A DNA stretch of 64,000 nucleotides, from positions 11,408,001 through 11,472,000 of the forward strand of contig NC_092801.1 of the NCBI RefSeq assembly GCF_918797505.1, written 5' to 3'. Below the pieces are notes generated by a model, which worked only from the letters and a program-made list of their open reading frames with translations, searched no databases and was not told the DNA's origin. The translations under genes were made by a program, and so were the position numbers. The DNA is from Bemisia tabaci (Eukaryota > Arthropoda > Insecta > Hemiptera > Aleyrodidae). Positions 35,664 to 47,585 of the stretch are shown here, in pieces (the stretch's first letter is position 1; every line of letters starts with the position of its first letter).

Positions 35664-36072
35664 CACTGAAAAAAAAATCTCGGTGTATTTACCAAGAAAA
35701 GGGTAAAATTGCCAAGAATTCAGGGCTCCATTTGATCCCAGTTTTTTCTTGGTAAAATTATCATTTATGGAATTGGTACTTTTACCGAAAATTATCTGCT
35801 TTCTCGGTAATTTTACTGGACCCCGGTAAAAACGCCAATATTTTTTATCGACTGTGGTAGAATTACCGAGGTGAAATGGCAAAGTTGCCGGGAATTGATT
35901 AATGATTACCAATAAAAGTGATATTCTTACCTGAAAAAAAACAGTAAAAATACCGGTTTTTAGGTAAGCTTACCCGTCTGTCTTGGTAAAATTACCAATA
36001 ATTGGTAAAAAAAGTGAGATGGTAAAGGTACCGACGGACCTTGGTAAAAACGCCGAGAATTTTTTTTCAGAG
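35664..36072. mobile_element. MITE family M4 (TTGGTAAAATTACC-rich), copy 1
   Basis: 409 bp with ends CACTGAAAAAAAAATCTCGG and the inverse, flanked by TA (35662-35663 and 36073-36074). The interior is built largely from TTGGTAAAATTACC-like words in both orientations. Other copies are at 40554-40857 and 44523-44937. Confidence 0.85.
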
Positions 36073-36100
36073 TATGTACAAATATTTGGGTATGTTTCAG

Positions 36101-36318
36101 GCATTGAAATATTGCGACATATGGATTTCCCGAAAATCATAAGTTATGGAACTTTAAAGAATTTAGGATCTATTGTTACTGAACAGCTTAAAATAGCCCC
36201 GAGAGAGGGTTTGAAGCCAGTCCTAGATGCCTTCAACAAAAGCTTTCAATACTTAGAGACTGTAGAAACCAGATTCCAAATTGAAAGAAAAATATATCTT
36301 CAAGGGTACCTACTGTAG
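36101..36318 (+). other. Unidentified exon-like open frame
   Basis: After an acceptor-like GTTTCAG at 36094-36100 the frame stays open for 72 codons to a TAG at 36316-36318. The peptide looks protein-like (HMDFPKIISYGTLKNLGSIV, then PREGLKPVLDAFNKSFQYLE) but I do not recognise it. It could be a terminal exon whose upstream exons were lost, or part of an unknown repeat. It lies just right of an M4 MITE. Confidence 0.3.
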
Positions 36319-36329
36319 CATCGCGTCCA

Positions 36330-36785
36330 TGATATTGGACTCCATGATCATCTATATAATGTTCGGTTGCTCATCACGTCCAAGATCTTGGACTCCATGC
36401 TCACTTTAAAGAGGGATACATTTTCAGAAGAATTGAAGTGAGCACAGCGTCCAAAATTATGGGAGGCAGGTATTCTCTGACAACACACGAGTATATGGTC
36501 CACAAATTTATTAAGAAAATTTTTTTAAATAAAGACGAAAAAATGTGTTTTCGTAAAAAATTGCGCATTGGTTAGGTTAGGTTAGGTTAGCAAGTTAGAT
36601 TAGATAAGAGAAGTATAAGATGTTCAATCATGATGAACTTTAAAACTAAGATAGGTCTACTTGCTATTGGACTCCATGCTCAAGCAAAGAAGTGAGAAGT
36701 TTAGCGATGAACATGGAGTTCAAGATCTTGGACGAGATGAGCAGGCAAGTATACATCAAGGGTGAGCATGGAGTCCAGTAACCTG
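36330..36785. repeat. Cluster of GTCCAAGATCTTGGACTCC motifs
   Basis: Around five copies of a GTCCA...TTGGACTCCATG motif occur in both orientations (near 36335, 36390, 36670, 36715 and 36770), some of them self-complementary (CAAGATCTTG). The block looks like a degenerate inverted repeat. A TTAGG run lies within it. Confidence 0.45.
36570..36590. repeat. Short TTAGG array
   Basis: Four consecutive GGTTA/TTAGG units, the arthropod telomere motif. The array is far too short to be a telomere. Confidence 0.6.
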
Positions 36786-37119
36786 GTAACATTACTCAAA
36801 CGAGTAATAAATCCTAAAAAATATATGATATCTTTTTTTTTCAAATCTCAACCTATGATCTAATCCGCAAGAGCGCTTATAGAAATTTCTCAAAAAGGAA
36901 GTAATTAAAAATTAGACTAAATAAGATAATTCGGTTTCTTTAAAAGGATTTATTTTCAAGAATAAATACAGAGAAGAAAAATGGAAAAAATGATTACTAA
37001 CCCCAATCTGAACACAAAAACCAAAATTTAAAAATAGTTCGTTAAACTGCAGGAGAATAATATATTCCATGCGATAGAAAAACATTTAAGAGGCTAAATT
37101 TTGAAAAATAAGACATTGC

Positions 37120-37209
37120 TGTGACGGTCTGCAACGGCCAAGCATATCCCCGCGAGGATAGTCATTCATATCCTCGCGAGGATATGCTTGGCCGTTGCAG
37201 ACCGTCACA
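37120..37209. repeat. Near-perfect hairpin with 41-bp arms
   Basis: The left arm (37120-37160, TGTGACGGTCTGCAACGGCC...) and right arm (37169-37209) are inverse complements with one mismatch, separated by an 8-base loop. It is much more GC-rich than its surroundings. No flanking duplication was seen. Confidence 0.85.
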
Positions 37210-38685
37210 TTGCTTAAAGTCGGAAACACAGTTAAATTATCGAGCGTACGACAGACAAAGTTAGTCTTTTTTGCTGAATGTAATTTCCAAAATATTTACT
37301 CATAAATTATGGCTTTAGTGTTACAGTTCTTCTGCAGTTTTTAGGCATCTTAAGCACTGAAAGAGGAAACTAAATTCTTCAAAATATCAAGAAAAAAATC
37401 GCGTCCTTCCAAATAAAATCTAATTTCTTTGCCAAAATTCATAAAAACTATTTACAAACAAGAATGATATACATCGTTGGAAACATTTTAGTAGATGGTA
37501 TCGTGAGAAAATAAAGCGGCGAACATATAACTGGTGGATTTGCTCCCATGCCGAAATGTACCTTCTTTCCGGGATAAGAATTATTGAAACCTTGAAAAAC
37601 AAATTAACACGTAGTCTAGACTTTTAACTTGACGTGCTCTCGATACTAATTCCAGTATAAGTTGTTTTTCCCTTCACAGGGATAAAGTTTTTTTTTTTTG
37701 AAAAGTGCCCACATTATTTTCAGAAATCTTATCGACATTGAAAGTAAAAAAAAGTAAAAAAAGTGAAAAAAAGAAAAAACAGTAAAAAAAAAAATCGATT
37801 TTCAATTGCGGCGATTCAATATTTTCACCTCTGTTTCATTTTCCCACAAGGAATTAAAACAACTCAAGCTCATTGCCTGAAAAGAAAAAAAAAATCAAAG
37901 AATATTCTTACGGTCGAGGACCATCGATGAGGTTTCCAAAGAATGATGTTGGTTATAGTTCTCTATTTATAAAAAAGTAAAATATGACACGGAGTTCACA
38001 ATCTCTTTTATCAAGTTACTCGCTTTTCTTGTGTAAGCCGAAAAACACGCATCTTCTTTTCCTCATGCAGCTATTTCGTAACTTTTTTTAAATTTTTTTT
38101 TTATTTTACAGGACTAAGGGAAGCTTTATTTCTTTATATTTTTGCTGATTTCCTTTCATAGACTATTCTGTGACAATTACACATGAAATTTAATTTCTGA
38201 GAGAAAAAGTGAGACAGGCATAGGTCCTGAATAGGTGTATTCAAGATGCGTGATCTCCGACATTGACTGTCGACATTGTCCATGGCGCCTAAAATCCTAA
38301 ATGCAACAATTCGTGTTCAGTGAACGAGCGTGATGCATATTCGAAGATATGAAGGCGTTTTGACTGCCTCTGGATGACAGAGTTTATCGTTAAACGCGTA
38401 TCGCGGTCCGCTTCGTCGCGCGTCGCAAGTATCTCGCCTACTTTTTGAAGCAAATATTAATCGCTTTTAATGGGAAAAAAAAGAAAGAAAGAAAAAAAAA
38501 AAAAAAAAAACATTGTGCGAAACCTCTAAACGGAAACGTTCAAAAATAGGAGGAATTGCGGTTTCTAAAATTATCGTGTATGATTTCTGGCCGGACCTAC
38601 ATTCTACGTTAAATTACGATGTTATAACTGGGATAGCAATTATGTTGGTCCCGGTAACAGTACAGAATTGTTGCCAAATTCGAAG
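37210..38685. other. AT-rich interval, low-complexity A tracts, no gene
   Basis: Includes A-rich tracts at 37738-37795 and 38467-38512. No credible exon was seen. Confidence 0.5.
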
Positions 38686-38942
38686 TGGACCGCATTCAGC
38701 AGAAAGGAACCAAGCCACGTCAGCTTTGTCAAATTTAATGGAGCAATTCAATTCTTTACAAGAGAACATTGGTGCGGATTTCTTTGAAAATTTTAAGGAA
38801 TTCACTTTGCACTGCTATGCAGAAAATTCACTTAAATCTGCATAGAAATACGCACAACCTTTTTCATGTAAAACATTAAAATGCCCAATTAAATTTGGCA
38901 ATTGCCGATGTGGCTTGGATCCTTTCTGCTAAACGCGGTCCA
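38686..38942. mobile_element. MITE family M5 (GGACCGCGTTTAGCAGAAAG ends), copy 1
   Basis: 257 bp bounded by TGGACCGCATTCAGCAGAAA and the inverse of CTTTCTGCTAAACGCGGTCCA. The interior matches the 52366-52622 copy. Confidence 0.8.
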
Positions 38943-39874
38943 AATTACGTTAACAACTAAAGTAGCATTTCGACTCAAAATAGAGACATAGGTTCAGTCT
39001 GAAATCACGTATGATCATCGTTAGTGCTACAATTTCCTTTTCTCTGTGAGCGTTATTTTCAAATATTTTAACAGAATATTCTGTGGAAAACGAAGGGAAG
39101 TTAGTGAAATTCCAAAGAATAAGTGAGTGTTATAGTTTTCCTGCGAAGATTTAAATCATGACAAGAAATATGTGCAACTTCACGAAGCGAGATACATGTT
39201 TTTCGAGCACTGTCAGGGTTAAAATTCCTCCTCTATATATCCTTGTACATTATCATTTCTTTAAAATTAAAACAAACAGGAGCAAAGGTTTCGTAACGTC
39301 ACGAATGAGATTCTCACTATCGATTTATTATTCACAAAAAATTTGAATATCGAAAGTGGAAATGTAAAAATGCGTACCTCGGTTACAGTATCATGAAATC
39401 TTTGCTACTCTTTTATTTTTTAAGAGGAGACCAAACAGATATAAGGGCTTAAAGTTTTCACAGAATATTCTTCAAAAAAAGAAGGAAAATCACTGAAATT
39501 TTAAAAAAATGAGGCTCAGTAGTTTTCTACGAGGAAAATAAAGTTTGACAGGAAGCTTGCTACGCCGCAAAAAGGGTTGAGCTAATAGAGGAGGTCGACC
39601 ATGACATTTTTGGCTATAATTTCAAATTTTGAAGTTTAGTACGTCACAATTTCATTTTCAAGGAGTGTATCTGAGGGAAAATTTCATGAAAAAACCAATG
39701 GAACCACTCTTAAACTTTCTTATTTCATATTTTTGAAAAAAAAATGAGCTTTCTAAGTTTCCAGATTTTGTCCGATCTCTCCTTATGACTTGGTACAGTG
39801 TGCGCCGCAAACCGAGAAACGTAATTTCTGCAGTTCCACCATATTTTTGTTCCAAATAGGACATACTTTCCACC
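38943..39874. other. AT-rich interval, no gene seen
   Basis: Contains weak matches to M1-type sequence (for example AAAGTTTGACAGGAAGCTTG near 39540) but no complete element. An AATAAA on the minus strand at 39323-39328 could serve a long lectin 3' UTR. Confidence 0.4.
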
Positions 39875-40211
39875 CAGAGACAAGAAACCCTCCATTAGTA
39901 TCTTGGCCGTGGTGGAAGCTTTTACTTTCGGGACTTCAGCATTCTACTGTTGACTTACCTACATGGTTGATGTTCAACAACGTGTTGGCAGTTTCGTTTT
40001 GCAAACAAGCCGAAAATGGCCGACGTTTGGGAAAGTTGTTTGGCTTGTGACGTCATCCGAAGCTCATCATCGACCATGTAGGTAAGTCGACAGCCGAAAA
40101 TAGGGTGATGACTGTTGCTCGCTAATAATTGTCCATAAGGAATTGTTGAAACCCCGAAAGTAAAAGCTTCCACCTGTCGCTAAGAGGCCAGTGGAGGGTC
40201 TCTTGTCTCTG
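39875..40211. mobile_element. Foldback-like element next to the lectin 3' end
   Basis: 337 bp with inverted ends of about 65 bp: CAGAGACAAGAAACCCTCCA on the left, GGAGGGTCTCTTGTCTCTG on the right, and GGTGGAAGCTTTTACTTTCG on both strands. A second inner inverted pair contains CTTACCTACATGG. It ends 81 bases past the lectin stop codon, so it probably contributes to or borders the 3' UTR. Confidence 0.75.
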
Positions 40212-40223
40212 TTTCCACCAGTG

Positions 40224-40229
40224 TTTATC
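40224..40229 (-). promoter_or_regulatory. Possible variant poly(A) signal of the lectin gene
   Basis: GATAAA on the minus strand about 65 bases past the stop codon. This is a weak variant; a canonical AATAAA lies much further on. Confidence 0.25.
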
Positions 40230-40292
40230 GGTCCTTCAGCAGCTTTTCAGGATAAAACACATGTTTCGAGTGGAGCGGGCTTCGGGGGTGAT

Positions 40293-43200
40293 TCAGAGAG
40301 CCAGTTGGGGGTTGTTGTACTTGACCCACTTAAGAAGAGGTTCGGAGTCCTCGCAGACCCACGGTTTGAGATGGTGGCAAGCGACATCGTGCCAGTGGAC
40401 TCCGTCGTTGTAGAAGTTGTTGAGGATGGCCAAACAGTTCTCGTCGTTGGGTCCTCCCTGTTGGATCACCTCGCGGTTGTCCGGCTGGGGCAGTCCGATA
40501 CTGTAACCAAAATCATTCCATTAATTTTGTCATTTAGAGTCAATCAAAATACACACTGAAAAAAAATTCTCGGCGTTTTTACCAAGGTCGGTTGGTACCT
40601 TTACCATCTCACTTTTTTTTTACCAATTATTGGTAATTTTATCAAGACAGACGGGTAAGCTTACCTAAAAACCGGTATTTTTACTGTTTTTTCAGGTAAG
40701 AATACCACTTTTATTCGTAATCAATTCCTAGTAACTTTGCCATTTTATCTCGGTAATTCTACCACAGTCGATAAAAAATATTGGCGTTTTTACCGGGGTC
40801 CAGTAAAATTACCGAGAAAGCAGATAATTTTACCGAGATTTCTCGGTAAAATTAATCTCGTGACGTTTATCCGGACACCCGCCCCGCTCATTTTGATTAA
40901 AAAATAATCTAAATAAAACCTTACCAATGAAAAAAAAAGAACACTAAGAAGTGGCCCGAACTGTATGTAACAAGGTGGAGAAATGGTGCTGGGTTCACAC
41001 CATTTCGCGGGGAAACAAAGCCAAGAAATTCCAAAAATTAAAATTAGAGTCAAAATTTTGACTCTAAATTGTGGTGGTTGACCCCTTGTCTAGTGGTACA
41101 TTCATGGAAAAAAATATTGCTGATTCAACAATTCAATTGCTAAAAACAGTGAGTGCAATTATGTTCCAACGCAGATTTTACAACGAAAAAATGCTACTTT
41201 AACCACATTGTAAACTAATTTAACCACGGAGGTGGTTAAAGTAGCATTTTTTTGTTGTAAAATCTACATTGAAACATTGCACTCACTGCTTTTAGCAATT
41301 GAATTGTTGAATCAGCAATTTTTTTTTTCTGTGTTGTGTATATAGACACTCTAGTTGTTGGAAAGCGTGAAAAAGAGAGAAATTGACGAGGAAAAATGAA
41401 AGGAAAGTTACTGACCCGCCACCCTCGCTCCAGTCGTTGTTGGTCCTATCGGAGGTGGGGGGTAGCCGCTCGAAGTTGGCCGTCCAGAACCACCCGTTGA
41501 CGCGCGCCGGCTGCAGATCCTCCCTCTCGCAACCCTCAAAGTCACAGGCACGACCCGAGGTCCAGATGTATTTCTGTTTCCCTGCAAAAACAGCAAACAT
41601 ACAGTCAGTCATCAGAAAATGGATGGAGATGTTGTATGTGTGAGGGATTTGCGATTTGACTGTTGTTTCTTATGTAAAAGTTCGCGAGAAACACGATGGT
41701 GCCACTGGTTTTCTCTGAAATCAACGCCCAAGCTCAAAAAAAGCTCTCAAGTTGAGGCCAAAATGGAGGGGATATCCCACGCTATCCTGAGAGTCCACGT
41801 CTACATCAAGACAAACTCTCCGTGCAAAGATAGGGAGCAAATACATTAGCAGGGTTGCCGTGTTTTAAAGTTTAGAGTCCCCAAATAAAGTGGCAGCCCT
41901 GTCAATGTATTTGCTCCCTATCTTTGCACGGAGAGTTTGTCTTGATGTAGACGTGGACTCTCAGGATAGCGTGGGATATCCCCTCCATTTTGGCCTCAAC
42001 TTGAGAGCTTTTTTTGAGCTTGGGAGTTGAAATCAGAGAAAACAAGTGGCACCATCGTGTTTCTCGCGAACTTTTACCGAAGAATCAATAGTCAAATCGT
42101 AAAATCCTTACACTTGCAACATGAAAATTGCGGAGTAAAGAACCGGAATGCATTCCGCCAAATCAAAATTTCACGTCAAATACACTGATATAAATAGTGA
42201 CCCAAGTAGCACATATCACAATAATAAGTAGCAATTGCATGGTAAAATCATTGAAATTCCACTGCGTGTTGTGTATGTTGCCTAGCTCCGATTTGAAGGG
42301 GCCCTATTTATTGAAACATATAGCAACAAAATTGATGTAAGTTGCAATTTTTCATTGTGTTGCATATTACCTATCTTTCTGACACACGAAGCTCATTTTG
42401 TTGAATGTTTAAAATCGGCATATATCGACTAAATGATGTAAAAATACTGCAATTTTATGGTAAAACAATTACAATTTTATTATAATCTAATTGCAATTTA
42501 ATTTCAATATTTTCGTTGCACTGTGCGCTACTTGGGTAACACGAGAACGTCGCAATCGGAGGAATGCATTTTCCTGGTCTCTCCATTGTTTTTTGCGCTA
42601 AACTCACCGCAGACTGTACCAAAATCAGGGGCAGGAGGTTTGAATTTACTATGTTTATAATATACGCTCTGTATGATATCATGAAAGTATCATACTGATA
42701 TCATACTCATATTATGCTGGTTTTCTCGACCAGGACAGGGTGGCATGAAACGTAAGAAAGAAATGAAAGATTAGAAAGTTCAGTGAAATATTTCGTGCAA
42801 TCTCACTAGGCTGTGAAATGTTTCATATTTTTCAGGGGCTAGAGTATGCAACCCGCACTCAAACACACAAAAATAAAAGAAAGTCACAATTTTTACATTT
42901 TACGAAACACGAAAAGGAAGCGGTATTTGCCACCTGCACCAGGATGTTATCATAATGATATCGTGTTAGACCAGCATGATATCACACTGCCCTGGTAAAA
43001 GTGGAACATAATGACCTCGTCATTGAGAAATCACAGTGCTTCATGAAACAAATCATTATAATGTCACTCTGATATCATTCCAATGTCACTCTGATATCAC
43101 TCCGACTTCACTCTGACTTCACTCTGACATCACTTCTGGCATCTTTCAAACATCTCTCTGACCATTCAGGCATCAATATGATGTCATTGCGATGGTAGAG

Positions 43201-46200
43201 TGTTCAGCAGACATGCAGACTTCACAGTGACGTCGTAGGTCGCACTGCTGCAGTGGCGTGGCGTGAGTGATCGATTATCGATATTTCTCCATTTGAAGCT
43301 ATGGTAAAGAATCGATTATTAAGGTGTTCACTGCGAAAACCCTGTTTATCGACCCTTTTCCAAAGGTTTGAATGACAGATCTATCGATATACCGCAAAGC
43401 ACGCCACGCCATTGTTATGAAGCACATAGTGGATGTCTTCATGACATCAGAATGATGTCGCAATGCCCCACTTTTACGAGGGTGACTTGGCATGATATCA
43501 TGCTGATTGACTTAACCATTCTCATTTCTTTCTTTTTCTCTCCCTGTATTCCTCGATATTAGTCTGAGGGGCAGGCAATCAGCAATGGAGATGTTGCATG
43601 TGTGAGGGATTTGCGATCTGACTGCTGTTTCTTATGTAAAAGTTCGCGAGAAACACGATGGTGCCACTGGTTTTTCTCTGAAATTAACTCCCAAGCTCAA
43701 AAAAAGCTCTCAAGTTGAGGCCAAAATGGAGGGGATATCCCACGCTATCCTGAGAGTCCACCTCTACATCAAGACAAACTCTCCATGCAAAGATAGGGAG
43801 CAAATACATTAGCACGGTTGCCGTGTTTTCAGTTTTGGAGTCCCCAAATAAAGTGGCAGCCCTGTCAATATGTATTTGTTCCCTATCTTTGCATGGAGAG
43901 TTTTTTTTGATGTAGAGGTGGACTCTCAGGGTAGGGCGGGATATCCCCTCCATTTTGGCCTCACTTTGAGAGCTTTTTTTGATCTTAGGAGATGATTTCA
44001 GAGAAAACCAGTGGCACCATCGTGTTCCTCGCGAACTTTCACATAAGAAACAACAGTCAAATCGCAAATCCCTCACACATGCAACATCTCCATTACTCTT
44101 CTGTTTTAACCCGCCTGGTGAATAATGGATGGAATTTGTAGCGTTGAAAATACCTTCGACGATTTTGTTCTTGACGTATTCGTTCTTGGCTGGATCCCTG
44201 AGACTGACCAAGTCCATGCATCTCTGCCTGCACCAGTTTCTGCCACCGAGCCAATCGTGCTCCTCTCCCTGAGTCGCTGGCTCTTTCCAAGAGAAGTAGT
44301 AGCCTAAGCCTTTGAAAGTTTCGTGGATTTTCCCTGGAAAACAGATTAGACTTCAGTAAAATTGTTCGTTCTCTCATTTCCACACATAATGCTTTGTGAT
44401 CGTACATAGGAGAAGGGACCACATTCCACAAGAACATAAAATGGGCCTGCAGCTAGTTGATCATTGAAATCGATGGACAAAGCAAAAGACTGATAAGAAG
44501 ACAGAAAAATGGAGCGATCCTACACTGAAAAAAAATCTCGGTGTATTTACTAAGAAAAGGGTAAAATTACCAAGAATTCAGGGTTCCATTTGATCCCAGT
44601 TTTTTCTTGGTAAAATTACCATTTATGGAATTGGTAATTTTACCGAGAAATCTCGGTAAAATTATTGAACTTTCTCAGTAATTTTAATAGACCTTGGTAA
44701 AAATGCCAATATTTTTTATCGACTGTGGTAGAATTACCGAGATAAAATGGCAAAGTTACCGGGAATTGATTACCAATAAAAGTGGTATTCTTACCTGAAA
44801 AATACAGTAAAAATACCGGTTTTTAGGTAAGCTTACCAATCTGTCTTGGTAAAATTACCAATAATTGATAAAAAAAAAGTGAGATGATAAAGGTACCAAC
44901 GGACTTTGGTAAAAACGCCGAGAATTTTTTTTCAGTGTATTGATTGAAACGAGTGGTTGTTATGGACTAAGGTGAAACATTTTCACTCGCTCATTTCCGC
45001 ACATAACATTATGAGACCTTCCACCGAAAGAGGGACCTCATTCCACGAGAATTCACATTTTTTTTTTGTTACTAATGTTCCATCCAGGAGACGCATCAGT
45101 TCTGACAGAGAGATAAGCTTGGGGACTTAAACGCACAAGTAAAAAGATAAACGCGGCAAGATTTGAACGTTGAATGAAATGCTCGCACGAGGATTGACAT
45201 CGACATTTTTCTCAAGAACCAGTTTTTCTAAGATACACGGAAAGAAATTAAATGTTGATTTAGCATTTATACTGTTAAAAAGATGTCCGACAAGTTTCAA
45301 ATGCTGATTTAACATTTTAACAAATGCTAACGTAACTACGCCCACTGCAAAACGTACAAAATGTTATGTTAGCATTTTTGTATTGTAAAATCAGCATTTG
45401 AAACTTGTCGGACATTTTTTTAACAGTATGAATGCTATATCAATATTTCATTTTTTTCCGTGTAGAGCTCAAACATCCTCTACAATAATCTTGGGTCCAA
45501 TTTAATAAACTTATTGCCTTGCTCAATCCATTCAAAAAAAGAAAAGAAAAGAAAAAAATAATTAACCAACAGAGAGGGTAAGAAATTCAGCAGATTGACA
45601 CATGTTTTTTCACTAGTACGGTAACTCTTGATTATTCGACACGATATGGTGGTTGGGGTTGTGAGATGAAGAAAATGTCAGATAATCGAAACCATAAAAA
45701 CAAAGACCGAAAAACACTAACTCTGAACTCCTTTTTTTGTATCTATGTTTGATGCATATGTGGCAATCCTCGCAAGTTGACAAATTATTCGTCCATTTAA
45801 ATCAATTTAAAATATCGATTTGCCTAGAATCGATTGTTCGCATGCAATTAAATGGAGAAAAAACACGTTTGCCGCACCATACGAAGATTTTCACTGGTTG
45901 GCGGCGTCACAAAAAGAGTAATTGCGATTATCTAGAGATGAAATCTTTCCCCTCTCAGGAGTTTTCAATTTTTTTAAATATCAAAGTAATTAAAGAGGTC
46001 AGAGCCGGGAGTGCCCAATTATACTGCTCACTTTAACATTATAGCAGTTGACTCATGATCAAAAGTATGCCTTTCCTCCTAAAATTCTATTGTTGTATCG
46101 CTGAATTTCTTTATTTTTAGAAAATAACTATAGAAATTAAAATCTCTGGTCCTAACTTTTTCATATTATTCTTTGATTCAATGAAATGATTAATGTAAGA

Positions 46201-46386
46201 ATCTTCCAAATCTCTCTTGTATTGATCACTATTGTTTACGATATTTTTCAAATTTTATAAGACAAGTGACTTACTTTGAGCGCAAAGCTCGGGTTTTGGC
46301 TGTTCCAAGAATCTTCCACCTGGGAAAGAACCAGCCGCCAAGGCAGCGGCAACACACACCGAGCTGATAACTAGGAACTTGAACAT
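40293..46386 (-). CDS. Secreted C-type lectin-like domain protein
   Basis: Exons in transcript order are 46386-46275, 44333-44154, 41581-41416 and 40500-40293; phases 1, 1 and 2 fit and give 221 aa. MFKFLVISSVCVAAALAAG is a clear signal peptide, so the protein is probably extracellular. The C-type lectin fold spans about 48-205: YYFSWKEPA, WLGGRNWCRQRCMDLVSL, IWTSGRACDFEGC, NGWFWTAN, WSEGGGIGLPQPDN, CLAILNNFYNDGVHWHDVAC and WVCED. QPDN (158-161) is at the sugar-specificity (EPN/QPD) position, and WHD (189-191) replaces the usual WND. I have seen this arrangement in a conserved insect family of unknown ligand. Family assignment is firm; sugar binding is not shown. The introns are loaded with at least eight MITEs and palindromes. 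An upstream untranslated exon with a TATA box is listed separately. Confidence 0.93.
40554..40857. mobile_element. MITE family M4, copy 2, truncated and inverted
   Basis: Begins CACTGAAAAAAAATTCTCGG and follows the inverse of copy 1, but stops in the middle after TTTCTCGGTAAAATTA. Its near end lies 54 bases from the acceptor of the last lectin exon. Confidence 0.8.
41104..41331. mobile_element. Foldback element in lectin intron
   Basis: About 228 bp with arms of about 100 bp. ATTGCTGATTCAACAATTCA and AAAATGCTACTTTAACCAC on the left are inverted on the right, around a centre near 41220. No coding capacity. Confidence 0.8.
41623..42122. mobile_element. Foldback family F2, copy 2
   Basis: About 500 bp, arms of about 230 bp, in the lectin intron before exon 3. 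The arms are very similar, including GAGAGTCCACGTCTACATCA and its inverse. Confidence 0.88.
42991..43483. mobile_element. Element with CCCTGGTAAAAGTGG ends, containing a foldback F1
   Basis: Loose inverted ends CCCTGGTAAAAGTGG and CCCCACTTTTACGAGGG. Short words such as CACTCTGATATCA and TGATATCAT recur at 43060-43140 and in the flanks from 42680. A foldback F1 copy (43251-43414) is inserted in it. Confidence 0.55.
43251..43414. mobile_element. Foldback F1 copy, nested
   Basis: 164 bp from CAGTGGCGTGGCGTGAGTGA to CACGCCACGCCATTG, in the lectin gene's second coding intron. Confidence 0.82.
43584..44094. mobile_element. Foldback family F2, copy 3
   Basis: About 511 bp ending 60 bases from the 3' end of lectin exon 2 (44154). 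It starts AATGGAGATGTTGCATGTGT and ends with the inverse. A 177-codon frame crosses it on the minus strand, combining lectin exon 2 with repeat DNA; the splice donor at 44153-44152 ends the true exon before it. Confidence 0.88.
44523..44937. mobile_element. MITE family M4, copy 3
   Basis: 415 bp with CACTGAAAAAAAATCTCGGT and inverse ends and TA on both sides (44521-44522 and 44938-44939). In lectin intron 1 of the coding region. Confidence 0.88.
45236..45462. mobile_element. Foldback element with CACGGAAAGAAAT ends
   Basis: About 227 bp with arms containing AAATGCTGATTT and GTCCGACAAGTTTCAAATGC inverted on the right. Flanked by TA. In a lectin intron. Confidence 0.78.
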
Positions 46387-46732
46387 TTTTACCTTCAGAA
46401 AAAAAAGAAAAAATTCATCTAAAATGTGATACTCTAATATTTTTGGTGTACTGGCTTAAGAAAAAGTTGAAGTTGGTATGATGCAATGAGACATCGAGTT
46501 TTAAAATGTCATTTTTTGGACATGGCCAATTGGCCAAGCTATGATAGGGCATGTAGCCAATATCATTACAGTACTTTCAACCTTTTCATTTATAATATTT
46601 TCGGTGATAGTATTTAACGAATATTTTCAGATATTATATTCTCTGATGTAAGTGTACACGAATGAACTGGACCACATTTTGCAACAAGGGACTTCTTTTT
46701 CTGGATCATTCTAAATACAAAATATCGACGGT

Positions 46733-46981
46733 GTAAGTCCGCAACCACATACCTCGGTTTGCGACGTTGCAGATTTCCTGTTATACTTTATTTTTTAAAC
46801 GGAAAACTACTCAACGGCAATTATTTAAGACTGCCGTGATTTTTCTTCTCCGAGCGAAGAAAATCTGCAAAAACTTCGAGGAATGATGTCGATTTGCTCT
46901 CCGTTAAAAAAATAATTCAGAGGCGGAGATTTTCAAACACCGCAAACGGGATATGTGATTGCGGACTTACGCCGTCGATTT
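46733..46981. mobile_element. MITE family M1, copy 3
   Basis: 249 bp with TATCGACGGTGTAAGTCCGC and inverse ends; best preserved copy. In the lectin 5' UTR intron. Confidence 0.85.
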
Positions 46982-47085
46982 AGCCAATATCTTCATAATA
47001 TTTCCAACCTTATCAGATATTGTATTTTCGAAGATAGAATTTATGAATATTTTCAGGTATGATATTCTCTGATGCTAATGAACAA

Positions 47086-47528
47086 AGGTGATTCGATGGA
47101 CGCCATATTTTGTGTCAGAACGCCATGCGATATATCGCATCAATTAGTTCCATTTTTTCAGCTACTCGTCATTTTTCTCCAATTTTGAGATCGCAATTCT
47201 GTTGTCAGGAGACTAAAGCACTCACTTACCAATTTTAACAAAGAAATTCAACGTAATAAAGGCGTGGTTTTTTTCAGAGAGAAAATGTCGCATTCGAGTG
47301 CAGTTTCGATATCAGTATCGAATGCGATATTTTCTCTCTAAAAAAACCACGCCTTTATTACGTTGAATTTCTTTGTTAAAATTGGTAAGTGAGTGCTTTA
47401 GTCTCCTGACAACAGAATTGCGATCTCAAAATTGGAGAAAAATGACGAGTAGCTGAAAAAATGGAACCAATTGATGCGATATATCGCATGCCGTTCTGAC
47501 ACAAAATATGGCGTCCATCGAATCACCT
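47086..47528. mobile_element. Foldback family F3, copy 1 (near-perfect palindrome)
   Basis: 443 bp with arms of about 200 bp that are almost identical inverse complements (AGGTGATTCGATGGACGCCA to the inverse), meeting at TTTCGATATCAGTATCGAA. It lies in the lectin 5' UTR intron. The second copy is at 55808-56250. Confidence 0.92.
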
Positions 47529-47585
47529 TAATAAAACTAATAAAAAAATTAAAAAAATACGAAGAAATGAAGAATAAACACTTAC

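Noticed and set aside
43684..44217. 177-codon minus-strand frame, the longest in the window
   Set aside because: It joins lectin exon 2 to foldback F2 sequence; the splice donor at 44153-44152 ends the true exon, and the rest repeats in other F2 copies.
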